Shown: positions 49,071 to 55,851 of the stretch, piece after piece
How the letters are laid out: the number at the start of each line of letters is the position of its first letter
Position numbering within the stretch: position 1 is the stretch's first letter
IMG/VR virus record: IMGVR_UViG_3300020473_000001
Span: 1 to 55,851 of that record
Source: a virus
Reading direction: 5' to 3' (one strand)
DNA length: 55,851 bases
The notes under the pieces: model-generated
What the model saw: the letters and a program-made list of their open reading frames with translations, nothing else
Database searches by the model: none
What the model was told of the DNA's origin: nothing
Program-made: the position numbers and the translations under genes

Positions 49071-49943
49071 ATGAAAACTAATATGCTTCGTTTAGCAATT
49101 GCATCCACCTTAATGTTATCTGCGCGTGCTGGTAACGACGACATCATGCTAGAAACTGCGTACGACAGTTTGGACAGCGTACCCGAACAGTTCCGTTCGT
49201 TATATGAGGAGCGTGAGGGTAAGGCGGTATTGTCTAAGGTTGTCGGTTTAAAGACTCAAGACGATATTAACCGCTTGCAGGAAGCGCTTAATAAAGAGCG
49301 TAATGACCACAAGCAAGTGAAGTCACAAATTGGCCGCTTGGGTGGTCGCGAGGTAGATGACATTCTTAAAGACCTAGACCGTATACCTGAGCTTGAGGCT
49401 GCGGCTAAGGGTGCTGACAATATTGACGAACGTGTTGCAGCTAAGTTGCAACAAGTTGAAGCACCTCTCAAGCGCGAGTTGCAGGATGCGCAGGGTAAAC
49501 TAGAGCAGTTGCAGCAACAAGTTGAGCAATACAAACAAAAAGAAACTGCGCGCAAAGTCACGGATAATGTGGTCAAATCTGCCACCGAAGCTAAAGCGTT
49601 ACCTGAAGCGACTGAAGACATTGCGTTTCTTGGACGTTCAATCTTCGAGGTCAACGATAATGGAGATGTGGTTGCAAAGTCGGATATTCCAGGTGTAACC
49701 CCAGGAATTAGCCCTGAAGTTTGGATTACCGAGCTTAAACGTAGCAAGCCGTACTATTGGCCCGCTTCGTCTGGTGCAGGCGGTCGCGGTAACAGTGGCG
49801 GTGACGGTGCTGGCACTAACCCGTTCAGTAAGGGTAACTGGAACCTAACTGAACAAGGTCGTTTGATTACTCAGGACCGTGCTAAGGCTGAGCAGTTAGC
49901 GAAACAGGCGGGTACACACATCGGCGGACCTAAACCCGAATAG
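49071..49943 (+). CDS. Scaffold protein
   Basis: 290 residues from the ATG at 49071 with GGGAG upstream. YDSLDSVPEQFRSLYEEREG is the standard start of phage scaffold proteins; the middle is a long coiled coil (LQEALNKERNDHKQVKSQIG ... LEQLQQQVEQYKQKETARKV) and the C-terminus is Gly/Ser-rich. The homologous part begins at Met-43 of the open frame (49146), so the first 25 residues (MLRLAIASTLMLSARAG) are an unusual hydrophobic extension. The ribosome site favours the longer form. Confidence 0.8.
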   Translation: MKTNMLRLAIASTLMLSARAGNDDIMLETAYDSLDSVPEQFRSLYEEREGKAVLSKVVGLKTQDDINRLQEALNKERNDHKQVKSQIGRLGGREVDDILKDLDRIPELEAAAKGADNIDERVAAKLQQVEAPLKRELQDAQGKLEQLQQQVEQYKQKETARKVTDNVVKSATEAKALPEATEDIAFLGRSIFEVNDNGDVVAKSDIPGVTPGISPEVWITELKRSKPYYWPASSGAGGRGNSGGDGAGTNPFSKGNWNLTEQGRLITQDRAKAEQLAKQAGTHIGGPKPE

Positions 49944-50006
49944 TATAATTCCAACTTATACTAATTCATATAGTATAAATTTGCAATAAACAATTAGATA
50001 TACTAA
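49941..50006. repeat. Phased TTATACTA / TAGTATAA repeats before the capsid gene
   Basis: TAGTATAA at 49941-49948, TTATACTA at 49956-49963, TAGTATAA at 49971-49978, TATACTAA at 49999-50006. The first three start exactly 15 bases apart in alternating orientation; copies two and three form an inverted repeat with a seven-base centre. Looks like a protein-binding array or promoter element for the capsid gene. Confidence 0.6.
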
Positions 50007-50010
50007 CATA

Positions 50011-50043
50011 AATAGCGAAGTCAATGGTGGCTTCGCTATTTTC
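50011..50043 (+). terminator. Intrinsic terminator between scaffold and capsid genes
   Basis: AATAGCGAAG (50011-50020) and CTTCGCTATT (50031-50040) form a perfect ten-base stem followed by a short T-run. The capsid gene starts 68 bases later, so either read-through or a promoter in the gap must serve it; the hairpin may also set the scaffold/capsid ratio. Confidence 0.78.
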
Positions 50044-50111
50044 GTATAAGCTGGCGGTCATGGGATTCGCGGCAAGTTATTAATAAGCCATAATTCCAAA
50101 AGGAGCGACTG

Positions 50112-51206
50112 ATGGCTAAAAAGATTCTAGACCGCTTCGGTCTACCATTGCGCGCAGGCGCTGAAGGTATGACGAAAATTTCTGACGTCATTGTACCTGA
50201 AATTTTCAACCCTAACGTACAGCAAATCACCGAAGAAAAATCGCGCATTGTCCAATCTGGTGCGGTTGTACGTGACCCGCAGATCGACAACGAGCTTGCT
50301 GGCGGTGGTGTTACCTTCAATACACCTTCATACAAAGATCTTGACAACGTAGAAGAGAATATTTCTTCTGACGACCAAGGCGATAAGTATACAGGCGGAA
50401 CAAACGATTCTAAACCTCAGAAGACTGGTATGGCTAACGAAGTTAGCGTGCGCCTATCGCGTAACCAATCATGGTCAAGCGGCGACTTAACTGCTGCTTT
50501 ACAAGGTTCAGATCCTATGGACTCTATTGCGAGCCGAGTTGGTAACTATCGCGCTCTACGTATGCAAGCGGCGTTCATTGCCACAATGAAAGGTATCTTT
50601 GCTGATAACGATGCTGCCCCAACTTCGGGTGAGCACGTTCAAGGTGACTTAACCAACGATATTAAAGGTGCATCGGTTTCTGAAGCTACCAAGTTCAGTG
50701 CCCCTGCGTTCCTTGACGCTTGTGTAACTATGGGTGACAGTCAAGAAGACTTGGGCCTTGTAATGGTTCACTCAATCGTTTACAACCGTATGCAGAAACA
50801 AAACTTAATTGATTTTGTACCTGATGCACGCGGCGAAGTGCGTATTCCAACCTTCCTAGGACGCACGGTAGTAGTTGACGACAGTATGCCAAAATCAGGC
50901 GGTGTTTACGAAACTTGGATGTTCGGTGCTGGTGCGGTTCGCATTGGTATGGGTAATCCTAAGGTTCCAACCGAAACCAAGCGTGACCCTGATTCTGGTA
51001 ACGGTGCGGGTTCTGAAATCCTATACAACCGTTGGGAATGGTGTATCCACCCAACTGGTCACGCATTTGCTGTCGCTGCGTCAGGTGGTGGCCCTTCTAA
51101 TGCTGCTACAGCGGGCAACCTTGCCCATGCGGACAGCTGGAAGCGCGTATACTCAGAGCGTAAGCAGATCAAGATTGCACGCTTGATCACACGCGAGCAC
51201 GCTTAA
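50112..51206 (+). CDS. Major capsid protein
   Basis: 364 residues, ATG after AAAAGGAGCGACTG. ISDVIVPEIFNPNVQQITEE at the start and the size fit the major coat protein family found with DUF4055 portals. PTFLGRTVVVDDSMP is the typical P-domain strand of the HK97 fold. Codon choice and strong ribosome site suit high expression. It stands between scaffold and connector genes. Confidence 0.9.
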   Translation: MAKKILDRFGLPLRAGAEGMTKISDVIVPEIFNPNVQQITEEKSRIVQSGAVVRDPQIDNELAGGGVTFNTPSYKDLDNVEENISSDDQGDKYTGGTNDSKPQKTGMANEVSVRLSRNQSWSSGDLTAALQGSDPMDSIASRVGNYRALRMQAAFIATMKGIFADNDAAPTSGEHVQGDLTNDIKGASVSEATKFSAPAFLDACVTMGDSQEDLGLVMVHSIVYNRMQKQNLIDFVPDARGEVRIPTFLGRTVVVDDSMPKSGGVYETWMFGAGAVRIGMGNPKVPTETKRDPDSGNGAGSEILYNRWEWCIHPTGHAFAVAASGGGPSNAATAGNLAHADSWKRVYSERKQIKIARLITREHA

Positions 51207-51209
51207 TCT

Positions 51210-51227
51210 AAGGGGCTTCGGCCCCTT
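51210..51227 (+). terminator. GGGGC-TTCG-GCCCC hairpin after the capsid gene
   Basis: AAGGGGC-TTCG-GCCCCTT, a UUCG tetraloop stem four bases after the capsid stop, followed by AAGGATTTT. Partial terminator or mRNA-stabilising hairpin; it also contains part of the next ribosome site (AAGGA). Confidence 0.6.
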
Positions 51228-51239
51228 AAGGATTTTAAA

Positions 51240-51686
51240 ATGACTTATACTAAGCATTTACGCCACAGACAGTACGAGCGTATACGGCACTCAAAGCAGT
51301 TTAAGCAATACCTGGAGCGCGAATCAATTCGCCTTGGTATTCCAGAAAACGAAGTTTTCGAAATGCTTAAAACGATGACGGCTGCTGAACTGGCTGAAAC
51401 TGTTCTGGCAAGTTTTGAGCTTGCCGCTACCGACCCTAATCCGGTGACGGCTGGGGCTACTATAGTTGTATTTATGCGTAACACCTTTCCTGAAGAGGAT
51501 GTTCAGGCTATTACTGGGGTAACTTGGAGTTGGCCTCCTGAAACTACAGTCGTGGAACGAAATCCGAGCTCAGACCAATATGAATATCGTAAAGGTTTTA
51601 AAGCGGTTGATAATGGTAGTTACACAGTTACGGCTGAGTGGATGGGCGTTACAAAGTCCGTGACAATCATTCCAAATATTAGATAA
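51240..51686 (+). CDS. Probable capsid accessory protein with C-terminal Ig-like domain
   Basis: 148 residues, ATG after AAGGATTTTAAA. A basic helical N-terminus (KHLRHRQYERIRHSKQFKQY) and a C-terminal beta segment (FKAVDNGSYTVTAEWMGVTK) that looks like an Ig/BIg strand pair. Directly after the capsid gene, so a decoration or head-stabilising role is plausible. Confidence 0.6.
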   Translation: MTYTKHLRHRQYERIRHSKQFKQYLERESIRLGIPENEVFEMLKTMTAAELAETVLASFELAATDPNPVTAGATIVVFMRNTFPEEDVQAITGVTWSWPPETTVVERNPSSDQYEYRKGFKAVDNGSYTVTAEWMGVTKSVTIIPNIR

Positions 51687-51697
51687 CGGAGCTTAAT

Positions 51698-52252
51698 ATG
51701 AATTTAGCAAACGCATTGCAGTCGTTGGATGTTGAAAACGACGAGCATTGGACTCAGGACGGGCAGGCTCGACTTGACGTTCTTAAAGAAATGGTAGGCT
51801 CGCAGGTTACACGGGACGACATTAAAGAAGTTGCGCCCAAGTTTACGCGAGCTAATAATGTGGTCACTAGCGATAAACAGCCAGATAACCCTTTCGCCGA
51901 AGATGCTGGCAAAGCCGAAAAAGACTTAGAAGGCAAAAGCGTAGACGGCGGAGAGGAAGCGGGCGAAACAGTTGAAGTTAACGTTACGGATTACGATAGC
52001 GCCAAATCTGAATTGCAGGGGCAACTCGAAGAAGCTAAAGTTAAGTTAACTGAGGCGCAGAAGGTTTATGATTCTCTTGTTGCTGAAATGGATGCTTTGG
52101 TTGTTGAGGAAGAGCAAGCAAACGCGACTTCATTCAGTGAAGATGTTAAAGCCTTTCAGAAGCAGGAGCATGACGCTCGAGTTCGACAAATTGAACAGAC
52201 TGCGCAAATGAAGTTAATGCTGGAAGCCATTCAAAGCAAGCAAGCGCAGTAA
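51698..52252 (+). CDS. Head-region protein, unknown
   Basis: 184 residues, ATG after CGGAG. The N-terminus (LANALQSLDVENDEHWTQDG, then TRDDIKEVAPKFTR) is a small domain frequent in phage head-gene clusters; the remainder is acidic and coiled-coil (AKSELQGQLEEAKVKLTEAQ). Probably virion-associated. Confidence 0.65.
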   Translation: MNLANALQSLDVENDEHWTQDGQARLDVLKEMVGSQVTRDDIKEVAPKFTRANNVVTSDKQPDNPFAEDAGKAEKDLEGKSVDGGEEAGETVEVNVTDYDSAKSELQGQLEEAKVKLTEAQKVYDSLVAEMDALVVEEEQANATSFSEDVKAFQKQEHDARVRQIEQTAQMKLMLEAIQSKQAQ

Positions 52253-52272
52253 GGTTTCTTACTTGGGGAGTG

Positions 52273-52308
52273 AAAGGGCTTGCGCTATGCGTTAAGCCCT
52301 TTATTTTT
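52273..52308 (+). terminator. Intrinsic terminator
   Basis: AAAGGGCTT (52273-52281) and AAGCCCTTT (52294-52302) form a nine-base stem followed by ATTTTT. The next gene starts 10 bases later, so the hairpin probably tunes rather than blocks downstream expression. Confidence 0.8.
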
Positions 52309-52318
52309 GGAGGTTTAA

Positions 52319-52828
52319 ATGTTAGTTGAAGATGGTACTGGGGTTCCCAATGCAACCAGTTACGTGAATTTGGTCTTTGCTGACGATTATTTTGCAAAGA
52401 AGGGCGTTTCGGTTTGGGCTACGCTGACCGACGAGCGTAAAGAAGGTCTGTTGGAAAGCGGAACCAGATATTGTGACAGCAAATACGGGAGCAAGTTGCA
52501 AGGAGTGCCGTTAAATTTAGAGCAAGGGTTGGAATTTCCCCGTCATAACTTAACAGACCGTTATTCGCGCCCTATTACTGGTGTGCCGTTGGATGTCAAG
52601 ATTGCAGCATGTGAATATGCCTTGCTTGATTATAACGGGCAACTTTTCGTTTCGGGAACTTCGGTCGAGCCAGGATTAAAATCCAAGACGACTAAAGTTG
52701 GGCCGATTACCACTGCCAAGGAGTATCAAGATAGTTATGCACCTCAGACGTATGTTACTCATAGTTACCCCGACAGCTTGATGGCAACTTATGTCCAGAA
52801 GAAGTCTGGCGGCACAATTAGGAATTAA
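52319..52828 (+). CDS. Head-tail connector protein (DnaT-like ssDNA-binding annotation family)
   Basis: 169 residues, ATG after GGAGG. MLVEDGTGVPNATSYVNL and the following ADDYFAKKG, with a later GLEFPR element, are characteristic of the family often annotated 'putative DnaT-like ssDNA binding protein', which is structurally a head-completion (gp15/gp6-like) protein. Confidence 0.8.
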   Translation: MLVEDGTGVPNATSYVNLVFADDYFAKKGVSVWATLTDERKEGLLESGTRYCDSKYGSKLQGVPLNLEQGLEFPRHNLTDRYSRPITGVPLDVKIAACEYALLDYNGQLFVSGTSVEPGLKSKTTKVGPITTAKEYQDSYAPQTYVTHSYPDSLMATYVQKKSGGTIRN

Positions 52829-52830
52829 GT

Positions 52831-53202
52831 ATGGCGAATTCGGATGCTTTTTATAATGAGATAGTTGCTGAAGTTGATGCCGTACTTCTTGAGTTGGGTA
52901 AATCTTACGATGTTATGGGGGAAGGTGTTTACAACAACACTACGCTGACCACAACAGACGGCCCTGTACGGCCTGTAACGGGTTTAGTTGCAGACCAGCA
53001 GACTAGCCTACAGATTGGGGCGATTTCGGGCAACACAGGGGATTACAGTTGGCTAGGTGCTAAGAATTTGCTGCTGAGCCCAAGCGCTAACCCGCAACCT
53101 GACGAGCGAATTAATGTGGACGGGGTTTGGTACGAACTCAACAACATTGTAGAGATAAAACCCGCCGACGTTGCTGTACTGTACATATTGGACATAAGCT
53201 AA
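52831..53202 (+). CDS. Head closure / neck protein
   Basis: 123 residues. Beta-rich C-terminus (INVDGVWYELNNIVEIKPAD) similar to head-closure proteins. Assigned by order: connector, this gene, HK97 gp10-like protein, tail terminator. It overlaps the next start (TAATG). Confidence 0.65.
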   Translation: MANSDAFYNEIVAEVDAVLLELGKSYDVMGEGVYNNTTLTTTDGPVRPVTGLVADQQTSLQIGAISGNTGDYSWLGAKNLLLSPSANPQPDERINVDGVWYELNNIVEIKPADVAVLYILDIS

Positions 53203-53600
53203 TGAGTTTTGGCGCTCAGTTAAAGAAGTTTAAAGTTAACACTATGGGCAGATACGTAAAGGTTAAACGTCAAAGCGCGTTTGACCTTTTCTCAGCTATT
53301 ATTATTGAAACTCCGGTTGATAAAGGGGTGCTCCGTAATAACTGGAACGTTAGCTTTAAAACACCTGACAATAGTACAACCGACCAAGCCGATAAATCTA
53401 ACGAGCCGATTGATCGTGTTGAGCGGCAACTGGAAGGTGTGGATGTTATTAACGACATATTCTTTAGTAACAATTTACCATATATAATCCCCATCGAATA
53501 TGAAGGATTGTCCGGTAAGGCTAAGCAAGGGGTGGTTCGGGTTAATACCGTTAGATGGCCTAATATTGTTCTTAACAACGTAAGGAATTTTAACACATGA
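53202..53600 (+). CDS. Neck / HK97 gp10-like tail-completion protein
   Basis: 132 residues from the ATG at 53202; the longer open frame upstream lies in the previous gene. SAIIIETPVDKGVLRNNWNV is the hallmark of HK97 gp10-like neck proteins (TPVDTGxLRxxW), and NNLPYIIPIEYEG matches their conserved NxxPYAxxxExG. Overlaps the next gene by ATGA. Confidence 0.85.
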   Translation: MSFGAQLKKFKVNTMGRYVKVKRQSAFDLFSAIIIETPVDKGVLRNNWNVSFKTPDNSTTDQADKSNEPIDRVERQLEGVDVINDIFFSNNLPYIIPIEYEGLSGKAKQGVVRVNTVRWPNIVLNNVRNFNT

Positions 53601-54010
53601 GCCAGTTATATATCACTAAAGCCCTACAGGATGCAGTAATTGCGGCGGCTGGTAGCACCCCGCTAGAGCTACCTCAACAAACGCTAAATAAGTCACAGAA
53701 GGGTGGTTTATGGTTGAAACTCACGTTTATACGCGGGCAATCTACGGTTGCAACGTTGGGCGACCAAGGTGAGGACAATGCTCCAGGTATTGCTCAGATC
53801 GACGTATGTTATCCGAAAGGAAAAGGAGAGGGTGAAGTATTAGCAAAAGTTGATGATTTAGTTAAACTTTTTCCAGCTGGTAGTTCATTTACTTATGGGG
53901 GACAGTGGGTTAAGCTTTTAGGGGTAAGTGCTGGCGGCGAACGCACTGTAGCAGGCACTTATAAGATCAGTATTACACTCAGATATTACGCACGCTATAA
54001 GCGGCGCTAG
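53597..54010 (+). CDS. Tail terminator protein (DUF4128-like)
   Basis: 137 residues. Layout and position fit the tail terminator: an N-terminal helix, WLKLTFIRGQSTVATLG, central strands and a C-terminus with ISITLRYYARY. It caps the tail tube before joining to the head. Confidence 0.75.
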   Translation: MSQLYITKALQDAVIAAAGSTPLELPQQTLNKSQKGGLWLKLTFIRGQSTVATLGDQGEDNAPGIAQIDVCYPKGKGEGEVLAKVDDLVKLFPAGSSFTYGGQWVKLLGVSAGGERTVAGTYKISITLRYYARYKRR

Positions 54011-54019
54011 GAGGAAATT

Positions 54020-54961
54020 ATGGCTGACGGTAGCCGTCATTCACTATACGCGGTTAAGGAGGATACTTACAATGTAACTCCAACTGACCCCGCGTTAGAA
54101 CTGGTACGCATCACGGGGACTACTTTAGGTCTTGCGAAAGACACATTGGAAAGCCAAGAAATTCGAAGTGACCGCCAAATCGCAGAAATGCGTATGGGTG
54201 CGAACCGTGTTGCGGGCGACATTAACTTTGAGTTAAGTTACACCACGTTTGATACACTGCTAGAGGCGGTTTTAATGTCCGCACCTTGGGAGGTGGATAC
54301 TCCGGTGGCAGGCACGGACCAGATTAAGTGTGGTCAGACACGTAACTCGTTCACTTTTGTCCGGAATTTCGCAGACCTTGCAACAAAGAGTTACTTTGTT
54401 TACACGGGTTGTGAAATTAACCAAATGACTTTGTCAATTCCAGCTAACAACATGATCACTGGAACGTTTTCGGTTGTTGGTGCTAGCCAGACGATTGTTA
54501 ACGACCTTAGTGCAATGGGTACGCCAACGTTTCCCCCTGCAACCACGACCGCAGCGCTTGATTCATTCACTGGGAACCTGAATGAAAATGGTACAACTAT
54601 TGCAGTTATTACCGAGATTCAGTTAACCCTTAATAATAATATCGAACCGCGTTATGTGGTAGGTCAAAAGAACTCAATTCGAAATTCAGTAGGACGCTCA
54701 AACCTTACTGGGCAGATTACTGCTTACTTCGAAGACGCCAGTTTGGTAGAGAAATTCATCAACGAAGTTGAAAGTGACATTGACTTCCAGCTGCCTGATC
54801 CCGATGGTAACGTGCAGAAGCACCGCTTACCACGTATTAAGTACACAGGCGGTCAACCTGACGTTACTTCTGAAGGGCCAATTACCCTAACGCTACCGTT
54901 CCAAGCGCTGCTAGACCCAGCAACCGGAACCAACTACTTAATTGAACGTACTCCTGCATAA
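54020..54961 (+). CDS. Major tail (tube) protein
   Basis: 313 residues, ATG after AGGAGG. SLYAVKEDTYNVTPTDPALE and LRSDRQ-like IRSDRQIAEMRMG match phage tail tube proteins with this gene order; the C-terminal ITLTLPFQALLD is also typical. It forms the hexameric rings of the tail tube. Confidence 0.88.
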   Translation: MADGSRHSLYAVKEDTYNVTPTDPALELVRITGTTLGLAKDTLESQEIRSDRQIAEMRMGANRVAGDINFELSYTTFDTLLEAVLMSAPWEVDTPVAGTDQIKCGQTRNSFTFVRNFADLATKSYFVYTGCEINQMTLSIPANNMITGTFSVVGASQTIVNDLSAMGTPTFPPATTTAALDSFTGNLNENGTTIAVITEIQLTLNNNIEPRYVVGQKNSIRNSVGRSNLTGQITAYFEDASLVEKFINEVESDIDFQLPDPDGNVQKHRLPRIKYTGGQPDVTSEGPITLTLPFQALLDPATGTNYLIERTPA

Positions 54962-54975
54962 TTAGGATAATAATA

Positions 54976-55374
54976 ATGAAAGAATTTTTTACCCGTCAAA
55001 AAGCTGAAGAAGGCGTAAGCCTGCCACTACAAACCCCGGATGGAAAAGACAGCGAGCATAAGTTAACCGTTCGCGGCGTAGATAGCGATGTTTATCGCCA
55101 AGCGGAGTTTGAAAGTAAGCGTAAGGCTGCTGAGATTGCACAAATTGAAGATTTGAAAGATCGCTATGCGGCAATGCGGGATGAGCAACGCCGCCTAGTG
55201 GCAGTTCTTATTATAGATTGGACTTTCGAAGCCGAATGTACAATGGAAAATAAAATTGAGTTCCTAACAAACGCTCCACAGATTGAAGATGTTGTGAACC
55301 GATTTGCAGGAACCCGCCAAGCTTTTTTCAGCAAAAGGTCGTCCAGCTCTACAAGTGGGCAGAAGCAGAAGTAA
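54976..55374 (+). CDS. Tail assembly chaperone, short form (gpG-like)
   Basis: 132 residues ending at TAA without frameshift. Acidic and helical, with DWTFEAECT and NAPQIEDVVNRFAGTRQAFF as usual near the end of the G domain. It coats the tape measure with the longer frameshifted form during tail assembly. The zero-frame tail after the slippery site (SKRSSSSTSGQKQK) looks like chance sequence. Confidence 0.88.
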   Translation: MKEFFTRQKAEEGVSLPLQTPDGKDSEHKLTVRGVDSDVYRQAEFESKRKAAEIAQIEDLKDRYAAMRDEQRRLVAVLIIDWTFEAECTMENKIEFLTNAPQIEDVVNRFAGTRQAFFSKRSSSSTSGQKQK

Positions 55375-55697
55375 AGCTTACGATTCCACCTAAAGGGTCT
55401 GACGCGCCACTTAAAGCCCATCTGGAACAGGTTTTTAAGTCTACGGGGGTTAAGCCTAAGCCATTGGCAGAGCAACCCCCAGTTCCTGAAGAGCTGGGCT
55501 ACTTGTTGGACGCTTTTATGGAGGTTAAGGGGGTTAACCCGTTAACTTACACGGAATTAAAAAGCTGGAGCGACCTTAACCGCATTCAGTTACTTCCATG
55601 GGAAGTAGATGTGATTACAACCCTGGACCGTATACAGTGGAGAATATTAAATGAGCGAAGAGTTAGCCAGACTCCGAATAAAGGTGGAAAGCCTTGA
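54976..55697 (+). CDS. Tail assembly chaperone, -1 frameshifted long form (gpGT-like)
   Basis: Reading through the slippery T-TTT-TTC at 55323-55329 and moving to the -1 frame continues with QQKVVQLYKWAEAEVKLTIP ... and ends at 55697, giving about 240 residues (118 + 122). The -1 frame has no stop between the slip and 55697 and codes for a sensible domain (EELGYLLDAFMEVKGVNPLT). The end overlaps the tape-measure start by 47 bases. Confidence 0.85.
55323..55329 (+). promoter_or_regulatory. Programmed -1 frameshift slippery site T-TTT-TTC
   Basis: The heptamer fits X-XXY-YYZ in the zero frame (GCT TTT TTC). Both tRNAs can re-pair in the -1 frame. No strong stem-loop is evident just downstream. 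Confidence 0.85.
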
Positions 55698-55851
55698 AGC
55701 TAGTGTAGCTGAAGATCGCTTAGATAAACTTGCTAAGCAAGGTGGCAAAACTGAACGGGCGACCGATTCGTTGGCTAAAACTGCGCTCGGGTTGAAGGTG
55801 GCGTTGACTGCAACGGCTGGCGCGGCGGTGTACATGATTCGACAAACCGCC
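55651..55851 (+). CDS. Tail tape measure protein, 5' part
   Basis: ATG at 55651 after GGAGAATATTAA. The first 67 codons start MSEELARLRIKVESLEASVA, a coiled coil, and reach the hydrophobic helix. The frame continues exactly at position 3 of the window. Confidence 0.9.
   Translation, partial: MSEELARLRIKVESLEASVAEDRLDKLAKQGGKTERATDSLAKTALGLKVALTATAGAAVYMIRQTA
55775..55851. repeat. Right copy of 77-bp terminal direct repeat
   Basis: Identical to 1-77; see the left copy. Joining the ends through it restores one uninterrupted tape-measure gene and a circle of 55,774 bp. Confidence 0.95.

Noticed and set aside
55464-55697. Open frame that looks like a separate 77-codon gene before the tape measure
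   Set aside because: It has no ribosome site and is the in-frame continuation of the -1 frameshift from the tail chaperone; coding sense extends upstream of its first ATG to the slippery site.
1-55851. tRNA genes, integrase, phage repressor, insertion sequences
   Set aside because: I looked for T-loop signatures, tyrosine/serine recombinase motifs, CI-like HTH proteins and transposase motifs and found none that I could support.

Overview
The window is a complete genome of a tailed, non-contractile-tail (siphovirus-type) bacteriophage, opened inside its tape-measure gene. The first 77 bases are repeated exactly as the last 77 (1-77 = 55775-55851), and the tape-measure reading frame runs out of the right end straight into the left end. 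I read this as a closed circle of about 55,774 bp with an assembler-type overlap. I see no integrase, repressor, transposase, tRNA or CRISPR array, so the phage is probably strictly lytic. Gene content (7-deazaguanine DNA-modification genes, PrimPol-helicase, family B polymerase, Sak4-like recombinase, DUF4055 portal) resembles the queuosine-gene-bearing siphophages of Gammaproteobacteria such as the 9g/Seurat group. The host cannot be read from the sequence; an aquatic gammaproteobacterium is only a guess.

Layout. (1) 1-8981, rightward: end of the tape measure and the tail-tip genes, including a tail-hub protein whose N-terminal domain is a separate small gene. (2) 8965-30374, leftward: small genes, family B DNA polymerase, sliding-clamp-like protein, DpdA DNA transglycosylase, then folE, queD, a divergent queF-like gene, queC and queE; three proteins sharing one domain; DEAD-box helicase, Cas4-like nuclease, zinc-finger protein, glutamine-rich DUF669 protein, Sak4-like ATPase, HslV-like Ntn hydrolase, MazG-like protein, and PrimPol-helicase with a small HTH protein. 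(3) 30375-31330: about 950 non-coding bases with iteron-like repeats, a palindrome and a strongly AT-rich tract, probably a replication origin or control region. (4) 31331-41253, rightward: about 30 mostly small, tightly overlapping accessory genes, with a C39-like peptidase, a PD-(D/E)XK nuclease and an ATP-dependent DNA ligase. (5) 41254-41667: a second, diverged copy of the origin-like region. (6) 41668-55851, rightward: terminase, lysis (amidase plus holin-like proteins), portal, MuF-like head protein, scaffold, capsid, connector and tail genes, ending in the frameshifted tail-chaperone gene and the start of the tape measure.

How the genes fit together. FolE, QueD, QueE and QueC convert GTP to preQ0. 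DpdA would exchange it for guanine in the phage DNA, presumably protecting it from restriction. The operon also carries a short QueF-family protein that keeps the catalytic Cys and Asp but has lost the NADPH-binding motif, so the final base may not be plain preQ0. dpdA overlaps the clamp gene, which overlaps the polymerase gene, so modification and replication are co-expressed.

Points I find most worth following: the QueF-like gene; the two homologous origin-like regions whose central palindrome has changed on both arms while staying perfect; an in-frame amber codon in a zinc-ribbon gene; the split tail hub; the three-member paralogous domain family; and a promoter motif shared by leftward and rightward early operons.
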